Below the pieces are notes generated by a model that ran no database searches, was not told the DNA's origin, and saw nothing but the letters and a program-made list of their open reading frames with translations. Both the position numbers and the translations under genes were made by a program. Shown piece by piece: positions 1-7,200 of a DNA stretch of 8,811 nucleotides (positions are counted from its first letter, which is position 1; each line of letters begins with the position of its first letter). This DNA is from Candidatus Peregrinibacteria bacterium (GTDB taxonomy: Bacteria > Patescibacteriota > Gracilibacteria > UBA1369 > LOWO2-01-FULL-3), in assembly GCA_007133095.1 (NCBI GenBank), contig SLNK01000031.1:1-8811 (forward strand). Direction: 5' to 3'.

Positions 1-656
1 AAAATTTCAGAGGCGAAATCATACCAACTGCAGGCTCCGGAATTTGTTATGTGATATATGCCGAAGGGCGGAAGATCAGATTTTTTTATGAAATTTTTTT
101 TAACTGCGGCAGCCAAATCCTTTGCAAAGGTGGGCGACCCGATTTGGTCCGCCACAATACTCAATTCGTCTCTTGTTTTTGCTAATTTCAATACAGTGCC
201 AACAAAGTCTCTTTCAGGATTACCAAAAAGCCAGGAAGTTCGGATAATATAGTGGCGAGGAGCGTTTTCTCTAACCAGGGCCTCCCCTTTAAGTTTTGAT
301 TCTCCGTAAATGTTCACGGGAGAGGGGATAGAGTCCTCCGTGTAGCCGTTTTCATCACTCCCGTCAAAAACATAATCGGTACTGAAGTGAATTAAGATAC
401 TTCCGGCTTTTTCACAAAACAAAGCGAGCTTCCCGACAGCTTCGGCGTTAAGCTTGAAAGCTCCCGTGCCGCTTATTTCCGCGTCATCAACGGCGGTGTA
501 GCCGGTACAGTTTATTACGAAATCGGGCTTCAATTCAGATATATATTTCTCCACGGCCTCATAACTGCAAATATCAAGCTCTTCGTGTGAAGGAGAGTAA
601 GGCGAAGAAAAATAAGATCCCAGCAAACCGGATTTACCCAGCAATAAAACTTTCAA
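1..656 (-). CDS. rfbD: dTDP-4-dehydrorhamnose reductase (RmlD/RfbD family), 3' end cut by window edge
   Basis: By family this is the last enzyme of dTDP-L-rhamnose synthesis: it reduces dTDP-4-dehydrorhamnose with NAD(P)H in the cytoplasm. I translated 218 codons with no stop; the family is usually about 280-300 residues, so about a quarter is missing. Visible signs are the Rossmann motif G7-K-S-G10-L-L-G13, a CTGYTAVDDAE segment (50-60), STDYVFDG (92-99), the catalytic Tyr117-x3-Lys121 in YGESK, RTSWLFG (139-145), the DQIGSPTFAKDLA block (170-182) and GIYHITNSGACSWYDFA near the break. Together these are specific to RmlD rather than to short-chain dehydrogenases in general. The start is a TTG at 656-654, which places the nucleotide-binding motif at the expected distance; there is no ATG in this frame before that motif. 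The start lies inside the end of proS (23-bp overlap), so the two are probably translationally coupled. The N-terminal region between the Rossmann loop and the next helix looks somewhat shorter than usual. RmlA and RmlC are not in view. Family confident; exact sugar product less so. Confidence 0.9.
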   Translation of the reverse strand, partial: MKVLLLGKSGLLGSYFSSPYSPSHEELDICSYEAVEKYISELKPDFVINCTGYTAVDDAEISGTGAFKLNAEAVGKLALFCEKAGSILIHFSTDYVFDGSDENGYTEDSIPSPVNIYGESKLKGEALVRENAPRHYIIRTSWLFGNPERDFVGTVLKLAKTRDELSIVADQIGSPTFAKDLAAAVKKNFIKKSDLPPFGIYHITNSGACSWYDFASEI

Positions 657-2343
657 GTTCTTTTTTAAGATTAGAGAATTTGACGATTCCGGAATCTTCT
701 TCCGTTCTTTTTTTCCATTCAACGCCGTCATTTTCCAAAGTTTTTCTGCTTACTACAAGACGCAGAGGGATTCCGATCAAATCTGCATCATTTAATTTAA
801 CTCCGGCGCTTTCATCTCTGTCATCGTATAAAATTTCAAATCCCGCGGAGGTCAGTTCTTGATAAAGTTGTTCCGCTTTTTCCTTTACATCGTCATCTTT
901 GCCCAGATGAACAAGATGTACGTGATAAGGAGCGACGCTCAGAGGCCAAACCATTCCTTTTTCGTCCGCCAGAGCTTCAACAATTGAACCCACAAGCCGA
1001 GTTGTGCCGATACCGTAGCAACCCATAACAACGGATTTGGATTTACCGTCATTATCGGTAAATTTAAGATTGAAAGCATCACTGTAACGGGTACCGAGTT
1101 TAAAAATATTACCGACTTCAATACCCTTTATTTCGCGAAGAGGTTCGTCGCACTTGGAACATTTGAATCCGGTTCCGACTTCCACCAGATCTACAAAATC
1201 TTCAATAGTGAAATCTCGCCCCAAATTGACATTTTTAAAGTCTCTTGCGGGCGCATTCGCGCCCGTCACAAAATTCTTAACATTTTTTATAGAATGATCC
1301 GCGATAAAAGATATTTTTACGGAGTCCGGCAAATTAACGGGAGAAATAAATCCTTGAACCAGTCCGGCTTTTTTCAGAAGTTCCGGGGAGGCGGGCCGAA
1401 TCTGCTTCCCAAGATAATTCTCCAGTTTAACTTCGCTTACATTCAAATCTCCTCTTATAACGACTCCGATGAGCCCGGCATCTTCAACTTCATAAACAAC
1501 GGTTTTCAAAATTTTGTAAGGATCGACATCGTGGGCTTTGGCGTTTTCTTCAACGGAAAAACCTCTTTCAACATCAACTTTTTCCATCGGAAGCTCTTTT
1601 TCTTCGGGTTCATCCGGGTCCAAAACTTTTCCTTCCGCTATTTCAAGATTTTGAGCGCCGCCACAGGATTCACAAATTATTATTGTATCTTCACCCGCGG
1701 GTGTTTCCACGGAAAATTCATGGGAGAATTTGTCTGAAAACGGACCCCCGGATGCTTCAATCAAATAAGCTTTTAAACCGCATCTTTCAAAAACATTGAA
1801 GTAGGCCTGAATAGCCTTTTCGTAATACTCATCAAGATCTTCTTCGGAAACGTGAAAACTGTACATATCTTTCATTCCGAATTCACGACCTCTCAAAAGT
1901 CCCGATTTTGCACGGGGTTCGTCACGGAATTTGGTTTGAATTTGATAAACACTCATGGGGAGGTCCTTGTATGACTGGATACATCCGGCGGCCAAAGGAG
2001 TTACCGTCTCTTCATGGCTGGGTCCGAAGACGAACTCTTTGTCTCCGGAAGCACGGGTTCTGTACAGAATATCGTCCATCGTTCTTGAACGACCCGTTGT
2101 CTCCCATAAATCAATCGGGTGTAATGCCGGCATCAAAATTTCCTGTCCGCCAACAGCGTTCATTTCTTCCCTTATTATCCCGCAAATTTTTGTAAAAACT
2201 CGGTGTCCCAGAGGCAGAAGATTGTATATACCGGCTGCAAGCTTATCCACAAAACCGGCCTGTGTAAGGAGTTGTGCATTTTTACTGTCCGCGTCGCAGG
2301 GGGGATTGTGTTTTGTTTTGCCGAAAAATTTTGAATATTTCAT
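634..2343 (-). CDS. proS: Prolyl-tRNA synthetase, bacterial type with editing (INS) domain
   Basis: This class II aminoacyl-tRNA synthetase charges tRNA-Pro in the cytoplasm. Numbering from the ATG at 2343 (569 residues), the N-terminal core shows class II motif 1 around 36-70 (AAGIYNLLPLG then EILMPALHP), motif 2 at 138-163 (KFRDE, then RGREFGMKDMYSF) and motif 3 at 440-451 (MGCYGIGTTRLV). Between motifs 2 and 3 lies the roughly 180-residue INS/YbaK-like editing domain, with the VIRGD...EVK stretch at 295-306. Two CxxC pairs (C224/C227 and C395/C398) flank it, as in many bacterial ProRS. The C-terminus is the anticodon-binding domain. Length and domain order match the E. coli-type enzyme, not the archaeal/eukaryotic type. 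The frame stays open to a TTG at 2370 (578 residues), but the family N-terminus normally begins M(K/R)xS, which the ATG at 2343 (MKYSKFF) provides. Neither start has a Shine-Dalgarno sequence. It sits between rfbB (48-bp gap) and rfbD (23-bp overlap), so it is probably co-transcribed with sugar-nucleotide genes. Confidence 0.97.
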   Translation of the reverse strand: MKYSKFFGKTKHNPPCDADSKNAQLLTQAGFVDKLAAGIYNLLPLGHRVFTKICGIIREEMNAVGGQEILMPALHPIDLWETTGRSRTMDDILYRTRASGDKEFVFGPSHEETVTPLAAGCIQSYKDLPMSVYQIQTKFRDEPRAKSGLLRGREFGMKDMYSFHVSEEDLDEYYEKAIQAYFNVFERCGLKAYLIEASGGPFSDKFSHEFSVETPAGEDTIIICESCGGAQNLEIAEGKVLDPDEPEEKELPMEKVDVERGFSVEENAKAHDVDPYKILKTVVYEVEDAGLIGVVIRGDLNVSEVKLENYLGKQIRPASPELLKKAGLVQGFISPVNLPDSVKISFIADHSIKNVKNFVTGANAPARDFKNVNLGRDFTIEDFVDLVEVGTGFKCSKCDEPLREIKGIEVGNIFKLGTRYSDAFNLKFTDNDGKSKSVVMGCYGIGTTRLVGSIVEALADEKGMVWPLSVAPYHVHLVHLGKDDDVKEKAEQLYQELTSAGFEILYDDRDESAGVKLNDADLIGIPLRLVVSRKTLENDGVEWKKRTEEDSGIVKFSNLKKELESFIAG

Positions 2344-2374
2344 ATGAGGACAATATAAATGCATATCCAAAGAA

Positions 2375-2391
2375 GGTAAAGCGTCTTTACC
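2375..2391 (-). terminator. Perfect 7-bp hairpin directly after the rfbB stop codon (weak terminator or processing signal)
   Basis: The minus-strand transcript would read GGTAAAG-ACG-CTTTACC, a perfect 7-bp stem with a 3-nt loop. It begins at the base after the rfbB TAG and is followed by TTCTTTGG, which is too broken a U-tract for a strong intrinsic terminator. It lies in the rfbB-proS gap, five to six bases upstream of the alternative TTG start of proS, which favours the later ATG as the real start. It could partly attenuate transcription into proS-rfbD or protect the 3' end of the upstream message. The structure is seen directly; the function is inference. Confidence 0.45.
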
Positions 2392-3423
2392 CTATCTTGT
2401 TGTGGAAAGAGGCCTGGTACTGACTTTTGTGTGCTTTCTTTCTTCGATTTTATCCGTAAGCTTCGCGACCCAATCGGCATTTTCCTTATACCAGTCGAAA
2501 GTTTTCGAAATGCCTTCTGCAAAATCAACGGAAGGCTCCCAGCCCAATTCGTTCTTCATTTTGGAAGCGTCTATGGCGTAGCGACGATCGTGGGCAAGTC
2601 TGTCATCGACATAAGTTATCAGACTTTCATCCCGTCCCAGAAATTCCAGCAAAAATTTAGTTATTTCCAGATTGGTTTTTTCATTATTCCCACCGATATT
2701 ATAAGCCTCGCCAATCCGTCCGTTTTCAAGAATAGTGTCTATTGCACGGCAGTGGTCTATGACATAAAGCCAGTCCCGCACATTTTGGCCGTCGCCGTAA
2801 ACCGGAACGGGCTTGTCTTCGGAAATCAGTCTGAAGAAATAGGGGATCAGCTTTTCGGGGAACTGGTAGGGACCGTAATTGTTACTGCATCTGCTCATGG
2901 TCACCCCCATTTGATACGTCTCAAAATAACTGCGAACCAGAAGATCGGCGGATGCTTTGGAAGCGGCATAAGGACAATTCGGGGCGATTGGGGTTTCTTC
3001 GGTAAACAGATCATTTGAATCGGTTCCCAAATCTCCGTAAACTTCATCGGTTGAAACTTGGTGGAACCTTTTCACTCCCGTTAATCTGGCGGCCTCAAGC
3101 AGGTTGTGAGTTCCAACAATGTTCGTCAAAACAAAAATTGAAGGACCGGTAATACTTCTGTCCACATGGGTTTCCGCGGCAAAGTTAACAACCGCATCAA
3201 ACTTCTCTTGTTCAAAAAAATTGTTCACAAAATCCTTGTCCGCTATATCTCCCTGAACAAAGTGGACGCGTTTCTCATTAACGATATTTCTAAGATTGTC
3301 CAGATTCCCGGCGTAAGTCAGCTTGTCCAGAATATAAATTTCGTCCTCCGGATATTTTTCAAAACGATAATGAACATAATTACTCCCTATGAATCCCGCA
3401 CCGCCTGTTATCAATATTTTCAT
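2392..3423 (-). CDS. rfbB: dTDP-glucose 4,6-dehydratase
   Basis: The enzyme converts dTDP-glucose to dTDP-4-keto-6-deoxyglucose with tightly bound NAD+, the entry step to most dTDP-deoxysugars. The 343-residue product is an extended short-chain dehydrogenase: G7-G-A-G10-F-I-G13 binds the cofactor, T125-D126-E127 in STDEVYG supplies the acid/base pair typical of the dehydratase, and Y152-x3-K156 (PYAASK) is the catalytic Tyr/Lys. Further family blocks are FAAETHVDRS (81-90), SRCSNNYGPYQFPEKLIP (about 187-204), VYGDGQNVRDWLYV (about 208-221), YNIGG and the substrate-binding HDRRYAID (about 268-275). Length is normal, with a slightly long, basic tail. The ATG at 3423 gives the exact N-terminus expected (MKILITGGAG). 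The gene follows the FdtA-like gene after 33 bp and precedes proS, so all enzymes here draw on the same sugar nucleotide. No Shine-Dalgarno is present, and an AT-only inverted repeat lies just upstream of the start. Confidence 0.97.
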   Translation of the reverse strand: MKILITGGAGFIGSNYVHYRFEKYPEDEIYILDKLTYAGNLDNLRNIVNEKRVHFVQGDIADKDFVNNFFEQEKFDAVVNFAAETHVDRSITGPSIFVLTNIVGTHNLLEAARLTGVKRFHQVSTDEVYGDLGTDSNDLFTEETPIAPNCPYAASKASADLLVRSYFETYQMGVTMSRCSNNYGPYQFPEKLIPYFFRLISEDKPVPVYGDGQNVRDWLYVIDHCRAIDTILENGRIGEAYNIGGNNEKTNLEITKFLLEFLGRDESLITYVDDRLAHDRRYAIDASKMKNELGWEPSVDFAEGISKTFDWYKENADWVAKLTDKIEERKHTKVSTRPLSTTR

Positions 3424-3424
3424 G

Positions 3425-3450
3425 ATTTTTAATTATTAAGGTTTAAAAAT
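3425..3450 (-). repeat. AT-only inverted repeat abutting the rfbB start codon
   Basis: ATTTTTAA (3425-3432) and TTAAAAAT (3443-3450) are perfect 8-bp inverted arms separated by 10 bases. The element fills most of the 33-bp gap between the FdtA-like stop and the rfbB ATG and ends one base before that ATG. In RNA it could form a weak A-U hairpin close to the start codon; in DNA it could equally be an AT-rich symmetric site. AT-rich gaps produce such symmetry by chance fairly often, so the role is uncertain. Confidence 0.3.
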
Positions 3451-3456
3451 ATAGCT

Positions 3457-3852
3457 CTATTTGGAAACATATTCAATAAATTCATCCAAATCGTAAATGT
3501 AATCTTCCGGAACATATTTAACCGATGATATCGCCAACAGAACCGCGTCCGGAGAAAATTCATAAAAATCTCTGAAACACATGTCATTCATCAAAATTGC
3601 GTCGTCGGGACCGTTAAGCTCAAATTCATTCCATTTTTCGCCATCATGAAGCCGTGCCTTCACCGTGCCTTTCTGGCAAATATAAATCTTCTTTTCATGT
3701 TTAACCGCGTGACCTCCGCGGGGCAAAGAAACATCCGTCAGGTAATAAATTCTCTTAACCGGCCAATCGATATAATCCTCAACCTCAAAAGGAGTCAAAG
3801 TGCCTCTTTCATCGCTGAAGCTTTTCAACTTTATCCGCTCCAATTTGGACAT
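3457..3852 (-). CDS. WxcM/FdtA-like cupin, putative dTDP-sugar ketoisomerase (RmlC-fold)
   Basis: The 131-residue product belongs to the small single-cupin family that includes FdtA and QdtA, dTDP-4-keto-6-deoxyglucose 3,4-ketoisomerases used to make 3-amino-deoxysugars. Family features in order are the N-terminal SFSDERGTLTPFE (11-23), the KRIYYLTDV strand (33-41), PRGGHAVKH (44-52), the CQKGTVKARLHDG turn (59-71), EFELNGP (76-82) and a C-terminal DYIYDLDEFIEYV. Length matches the family (about 130-140). The canonical motif RGxHAHK carries two histidines; here H48 is kept, the second is V50, and a histidine appears two places later at H52. That may alter or shift activity. The frame extends upstream to 3960, but that part overlaps the end of infB, and homology begins at the ATG at 3852, 11 bp after the infB stop. 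Its substrate would be the product of the downstream gene rfbB. Family confident; ketoisomerase activity uncertain; an epimerase-like or non-catalytic role is possible. Confidence 0.88.
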   Translation of the reverse strand: MSKLERIKLKSFSDERGTLTPFEVEDYIDWPVKRIYYLTDVSLPRGGHAVKHEKKIYICQKGTVKARLHDGEKWNEFELNGPDDAILMNDMCFRDFYEFSPDAVLLAISSVKYVPEDYIYDLDEFIEYVSK

Positions 3853-3863
3853 CGCAAAAATCT

Positions 3864-5981
3864 TTAAGAAATACTTCTCTGCTTTTGTTCTTCCTCGTAA
3901 GCCTCCAAAATATCTCCTTCCTGAACATCTCCGTCGGTTAGAAAGAATTTTATTCCGCACTCATTGCCCTGTTTGAGTTCGGTAACGGTTTCATCCACCT
4001 TTCTAAGAGAGTCAATCCGGCCAGTGCCCTCAACTTTATCCTGATCTTCTTCGTCCACGCCTCGTATAATTCTGACTTTTGCTTTACTGACAAGCTTCCC
4101 GCTCGTGATTCTGGCTCCCAAAATAAATTCTTTCTTTTTGGATAAGAAGATTTTTTTAACTTCCGCACGGCCCAGCACATTTTCCACAACTTCCGGTTCC
4201 AGCAATCCGCTCAGAATTCTTTTTACATCTTCAATCAAGTCATAAATAACTTTGTATTTCTTCACTTCAACACCTTCACGTTCGGCAATCTTCCCGACAT
4301 ACGGAGAATCGAAGTCCGTATGGAAGGCGACAACCAGCCCTCCGCTGGCGGATGCCATCATAACGTCGGATTCCGTTATTGTACCGGCGGCCGTATGAAT
4401 AATCTTTATCGCGACCTCTTCGTCTTTTATTTTTTCCATGGCCTGTCTCACAGCTTCAAGGGATCCCTTCGCATCGGCTTTGATTATCAATTTCAAAACT
4501 TTATCGGATCTGACTTTAGATATGAGCATATTGGAGGCGGACATCTTTTCCGCATATTCTTTTTTATTCATCAGGTTTATTTCCTCGGCTCTCATTCTTG
4601 CCGCCTTTTCATTTGTTACAACCTGCAGAATGTCTCCGCTTTTTGGAGTTTCGCTCAAACCGGCAATAAGGACGGGAGTGGAAGGCCCCGCAACTCGCAA
4701 ATTTTTACCTGTATGATCCTTCATCAGCTTAACTCTTCCATAAGTGTTTCCCACAATCACGCTGTTCGATATTTTCAAGGTCCCCGTATTAATCAAAACT
4801 GTCGCTACGGGCCCCAAGCTATGATCAAGATGTGCTTCAACCACGGTACCAATGGCCTCTCTGTCGGGATTGGCCTTAAGCGTGAGCATTTCAGATGTAA
4901 GAAGAACCATGTCCAACAGATCGTCAATTCCTTCGCCTTTCAATGCGGAAATAGGAACCATAACGGTATCTCCGCCCCAATCTTCAGGTTGAAGTCCGTG
5001 TTCCGCAAGCTCGGCTTTAACTTTGTCCGGAGCGGCCTCCGGCTTATCCATCTTGTTTATGGCAACGATAATCGGAACGCCCGCATCCTTTGCGTGATTG
5101 ATAGCTTCTATGGTTTGCGGCTTAACTCCCTCGTCCGCGGCCACAACCAAAATCGCGATATCGGTAACTTTTGCTCCGCGCGCCCTCATGGAAGTAAAAG
5201 CTTCATGACCGGGAGTATCTAAAAATGTAATTTCCTTGTCCTTGTTTGTAACCTGATAAGCCCCGATGTGCTGGGTAATCCCACCGGATTCTCCCTCCGC
5301 GACTTTCGTATGTCTGATCGAATCCAGAAGTTTTGTTTTTCCGTGATCAACATGACCCATAACACAGACAACAGGGGGTCTTTCTTCCAAAAGGGAAGAA
5401 TCATCCTCCTTTATAAGGTTTGAAATATCTCCGGACAAAAGCTCCTCGGCTCCCGCGACCCCGCGCAGCCTCTTTAATTTTATGCCAAGATCATCAGCGA
5501 TAATCTGAGCCGTATCAAAATCAATTTGTTGATTTATATTTGTAAGAATTCCGTTTTTCATCAGCTCCCCGATAATTCTCGCCGCACTAACGCCGGTCTT
5601 CTCTGCAAACTCTTTCACAGCAATAGATTCCGGAATTTCCACAAATGCGCCCTTCGCTGGCGCTACGGGCGCTTTGTCCTGCCCCTCTTTAGCGGCCGCC
5701 TTCGACTTAAGATCCTTTCCCGCGGTTTTCTTTCGCTGGCTTTTAATTATTTCCCTTTCACGCTCCTCCGCCAGCATTTCGTCATAAATCTCCGCGATGT
5801 CCCCGGGTTCCGCGTCAGCATCGTCATCGCCGGTATTCGTAAGCTCACTTTCCACAAGCTCCGCGATCTCGTCATCAATCGTTCTGGCTTTCGGAGACAA
5901 CTCAAACCCCATCTCAATTATCTTGGCCTTGAGATCCTTCGGCTCCATGTTCAATTTTTTCGCCAAATCGGTCAAATTCAT
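3864..5981 (-). CDS. infB: Translation initiation factor IF-2
   Basis: IF2 is the GTPase that places initiator fMet-tRNA on the 30S subunit and promotes 50S joining. The 705-residue protein has an IF2_N-type helical module at about 1-50, a charged low-complexity linker at about 51-112, a second IF2_N module at about 114-170 and then the G domain: G1 GHVDHGKT (209-216), G2 GGIT (233-236), G3 DTPGHE (255-260), G4 NKMD (309-312) and G5 SALKGEG (345-351). Domains II, III and the fMet-tRNA-binding C-terminal domain follow, ending in the usual GNECGI...[15 protein letters not shown] pattern. It is short for the family (E. coli 890), mainly in the linker. The ATG at 5981 gives the typical N-terminus, with no Shine-Dalgarno before it. 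Unusually, no nusA, rbfA or truB lies beside it; sugar-nucleotide genes follow and rmuC is divergent. Probably first gene of the minus-strand operon. Confidence 0.98.
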   Translation of the reverse strand: MNLTDLAKKLNMEPKDLKAKIIEMGFELSPKARTIDDEIAELVESELTNTGDDDADAEPGDIAEIYDEMLAEEREREIIKSQRKKTAGKDLKSKAAAKEGQDKAPVAPAKGAFVEIPESIAVKEFAEKTGVSAARIIGELMKNGILTNINQQIDFDTAQIIADDLGIKLKRLRGVAGAEELLSGDISNLIKEDDSSLLEERPPVVCVMGHVDHGKTKLLDSIRHTKVAEGESGGITQHIGAYQVTNKDKEITFLDTPGHEAFTSMRARGAKVTDIAILVVAADEGVKPQTIEAINHAKDAGVPIIVAINKMDKPEAAPDKVKAELAEHGLQPEDWGGDTVMVPISALKGEGIDDLLDMVLLTSEMLTLKANPDREAIGTVVEAHLDHSLGPVATVLINTGTLKISNSVIVGNTYGRVKLMKDHTGKNLRVAGPSTPVLIAGLSETPKSGDILQVVTNEKAARMRAEEINLMNKKEYAEKMSASNMLISKVRSDKVLKLIIKADAKGSLEAVRQAMEKIKDEEVAIKIIHTAAGTITESDVMMASASGGLVVAFHTDFDSPYVGKIAEREGVEVKKYKVIYDLIEDVKRILSGLLEPEVVENVLGRAEVKKIFLSKKKEFILGARITSGKLVSKAKVRIIRGVDEEDQDKVEGTGRIDSLRKVDETVTELKQGNECGIKFFLTDGDVQEGDILEAYEEEQKQRSIS

Positions 5982-6014
5982 AAAGAGGACATAAACACAA
6001 TAAAAAGCATAGGC

Positions 6015-6043
6015 AGTCTACGGAAAAAGAGTTTTAATGTAAA
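6015..6043 (-). promoter_or_regulatory. Candidate sigma70-type promoter for the infB operon
   Basis: In the 85-bp divergent region, reading the minus strand, TTTACA (6043-6038; five of six matches to TTGACA) is followed after exactly 17 bases by TAGACT (6020-6015; four of six matches to TATAAT). A start about seven bases downstream would give a leader of roughly 25 nt before the infB ATG. The match is good but single-site predictions of this kind are often wrong. No other signal was seen in 5982-6066. Confidence 0.4.
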
Positions 6044-6060
6044 GTAAAAGGTTATACATT
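6032..6060 (+). promoter_or_regulatory. Weak candidate promoter for rmuC, possibly giving a leaderless mRNA
   Basis: TACATT (6055-6060; overlapping TATACA at 6053-6058) resembles a -10 box and lies only six bases before the rmuC ATG; TTTTAA at 17-base spacing (6032-6037) is a poor -35. If used, transcription would start at or next to the ATG. No Shine-Dalgarno is present, which fits leaderless translation, but the motif match is weak. Confidence 0.22.
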
Positions 6061-6066
6061 GAAAAC

Positions 6067-7164
6067 ATGGAGATTTTAGCGATCACAATCAGTATTTTGA
6101 GTCTGGCGATAATCGGTTTTCTGATTTATCGATTGAATAAGGAAACAGGGGGCGAAAAGGACGAGAAGATGTTTTTTGAGTACATTGAATCTTTGCGAAA
6201 AGAGATAAGGGAGAGTGGGGTGGAGAATCGGAAGGAAACACAGGAAAAGCTGGACCGAATTCACGACAGGCTCGCAAAGGGACTGGAACACTCCTCAACG
6301 ACGCTTCAGCAACAGTTCGCAAGAAGCAGTAAACTGATAACGGAGGTCACGGAGAGGCTCACAAAACTGGATGAAACAAACAAACAGGTTTTGGGCTTTT
6401 CGGAGAAAATGCAAAGTCTGGAAAATATTCTTAAAAACCCTAAGCAAAGGGGAATTCTTGGGGAATATTTTTTGGAAACTCTATTGGGACAGGTTCTACA
6501 ACCGAATCAGTATTCCATGCAGTACGCGTTTAAGAACGGAGAAACCGTGGACGCCGCTATTTTTGTCCGTGACAAGGTGATTCCCATAGACGCAAAGTTC
6601 TCGCTGGAAAAATACAATATGATAATGGAGGAAAAAGACGAGCAAAGGCGTGAAAAACTGGAGAAAGAATTCAAAATAGACATAAAGAACAGAATAGACG
6701 AAACCTCCAAATACATACGCCCGGATGAAAACACAACGGACTTCGCTTTCATGTTCATTCCGGCGGAGGGAGTTTATTACAATCTGCTAGTATACAAGGT
6801 CGGAAGTACGGGAGTCAACGCGCATGATCTGGTGGAGTACGCCTTCAAGAAACACGTAATAATCGTTTCGCCAACGTCATTTTTTGCTTATCTGGAAACA
6901 GTTTTGCAGGGACTGAAGGCTCTGAAGATGGAGGAATCGATAAAGGAAATTGTGAAGAAAGTGGGGGATTTGGGTCGCCACATGAACAGCTATGAAGACA
7001 ACCTTCAAAGGATGGGCAAGAGTTTGGGGACAACCGTGAACATGTACAACAGCGCGTACAAAGAATTCGAAAAAATCGATAAAGATGTTTACAAAATAAC
7101 CGAAGGGGAAGGCGGAGGCGGCGCCGAGGCGTTGATTGTGGACAAACCGAGTTCAGAAGTATAA
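6067..7164 (+). CDS. rmuC: RmuC family DNA recombination/maintenance protein
   Basis: RmuC proteins have a nuclease-like fold and are linked to limiting rearrangements at inverted repeats; their biochemistry is not settled. The 365-residue product has an N-terminal membrane segment (about 3-21, hydrophobic, followed by YRLNK), then a charged helical/coiled-coil stretch (about 30-120) with heptad-like spacing, then the RmuC core. The core begins with NPKQRGILGE (124-133) and contains the PD-(D/E)xK-like pair D162 (ETVDAAIF) and D175-x-K177 (VIPIDAKF), followed by TDFAFMFIPAEGVYYN and HVIIVSPTSFFAYLETV, all characteristic of the family. It is shorter than E. coli RmuC (475), chiefly in the coiled coil, and ends with a glycine-rich, probably disordered tail. 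The ATG at 6067 places the membrane segment at the very N-terminus. It is transcribed away from infB. No Shine-Dalgarno is present. Confidence 0.95.
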   Translation: MEILAITISILSLAIIGFLIYRLNKETGGEKDEKMFFEYIESLRKEIRESGVENRKETQEKLDRIHDRLAKGLEHSSTTLQQQFARSSKLITEVTERLTKLDETNKQVLGFSEKMQSLENILKNPKQRGILGEYFLETLLGQVLQPNQYSMQYAFKNGETVDAAIFVRDKVIPIDAKFSLEKYNMIMEEKDEQRREKLEKEFKIDIKNRIDETSKYIRPDENTTDFAFMFIPAEGVYYNLLVYKVGSTGVNAHDLVEYAFKKHVIIVSPTSFFAYLETVLQGLKALKMEESIKEIVKKVGDLGRHMNSYEDNLQRMGKSLGTTVNMYNSAYKEFEKIDKDVYKITEGEGGGGAEALIVDKPSSEV

Positions 7165-7165
7165 T
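7136..7165 (+). promoter_or_regulatory. Candidate promoter for the CARDB gene, overlapping the rmuC stop
   Basis: TATAAT, a perfect -10 consensus, lies at 7160-7165 across the rmuC stop codon. TTGTGG at 7136-7141 (three of six matches) sits 18 bases upstream. A start near 7172 would leave a leader of about 29 nt to the ATG at 7201. An AT-rich AATATT pair (7163-7168 and 7178-7183) occupies the same gap. The -10 is convincing; the -35 is weak. Confidence 0.4.
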
Positions 7166-7200
7166 ATTCAACCGCCAAATATTTTCTAATCACAAATAGC

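Noticed and set aside
1294..1737. A 147-codon plus-strand frame inside proS, and similar ones at 2431-3018 and 5526-6047
   Set aside because: All lie antisense to conserved enzyme cores (the 5526-6047 frame also runs a few bases past the infB start) and give low-quality protein sequence; no independent start signals.
2344..2370. TTG at 2370 as the proS start
   Set aside because: The nine extra residues do not resemble the family N-terminus, a hairpin lies immediately upstream, and the ATG at 2343 gives the usual MKxS beginning.
3853..3960. Longer N-terminus for the FdtA-like protein, starting at 3960
   Set aside because: The added 36 residues would overlap the end of infB and have no similarity to the family; homology begins at the ATG at 3852.
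4320..5222. A 300-codon open frame on the plus strand inside infB
   Set aside because: It is wholly antisense to well-conserved IF2 coding sequence, including the G domain, and its translation is rich in Phe, His, Asn and Arg with no family signs. It is a shadow of infB codon use.
5982..6066. Small RNA or riboswitch in the divergent gap
   Set aside because: The 85 bp show promoter-like boxes but no stable stem or known riboswitch core.
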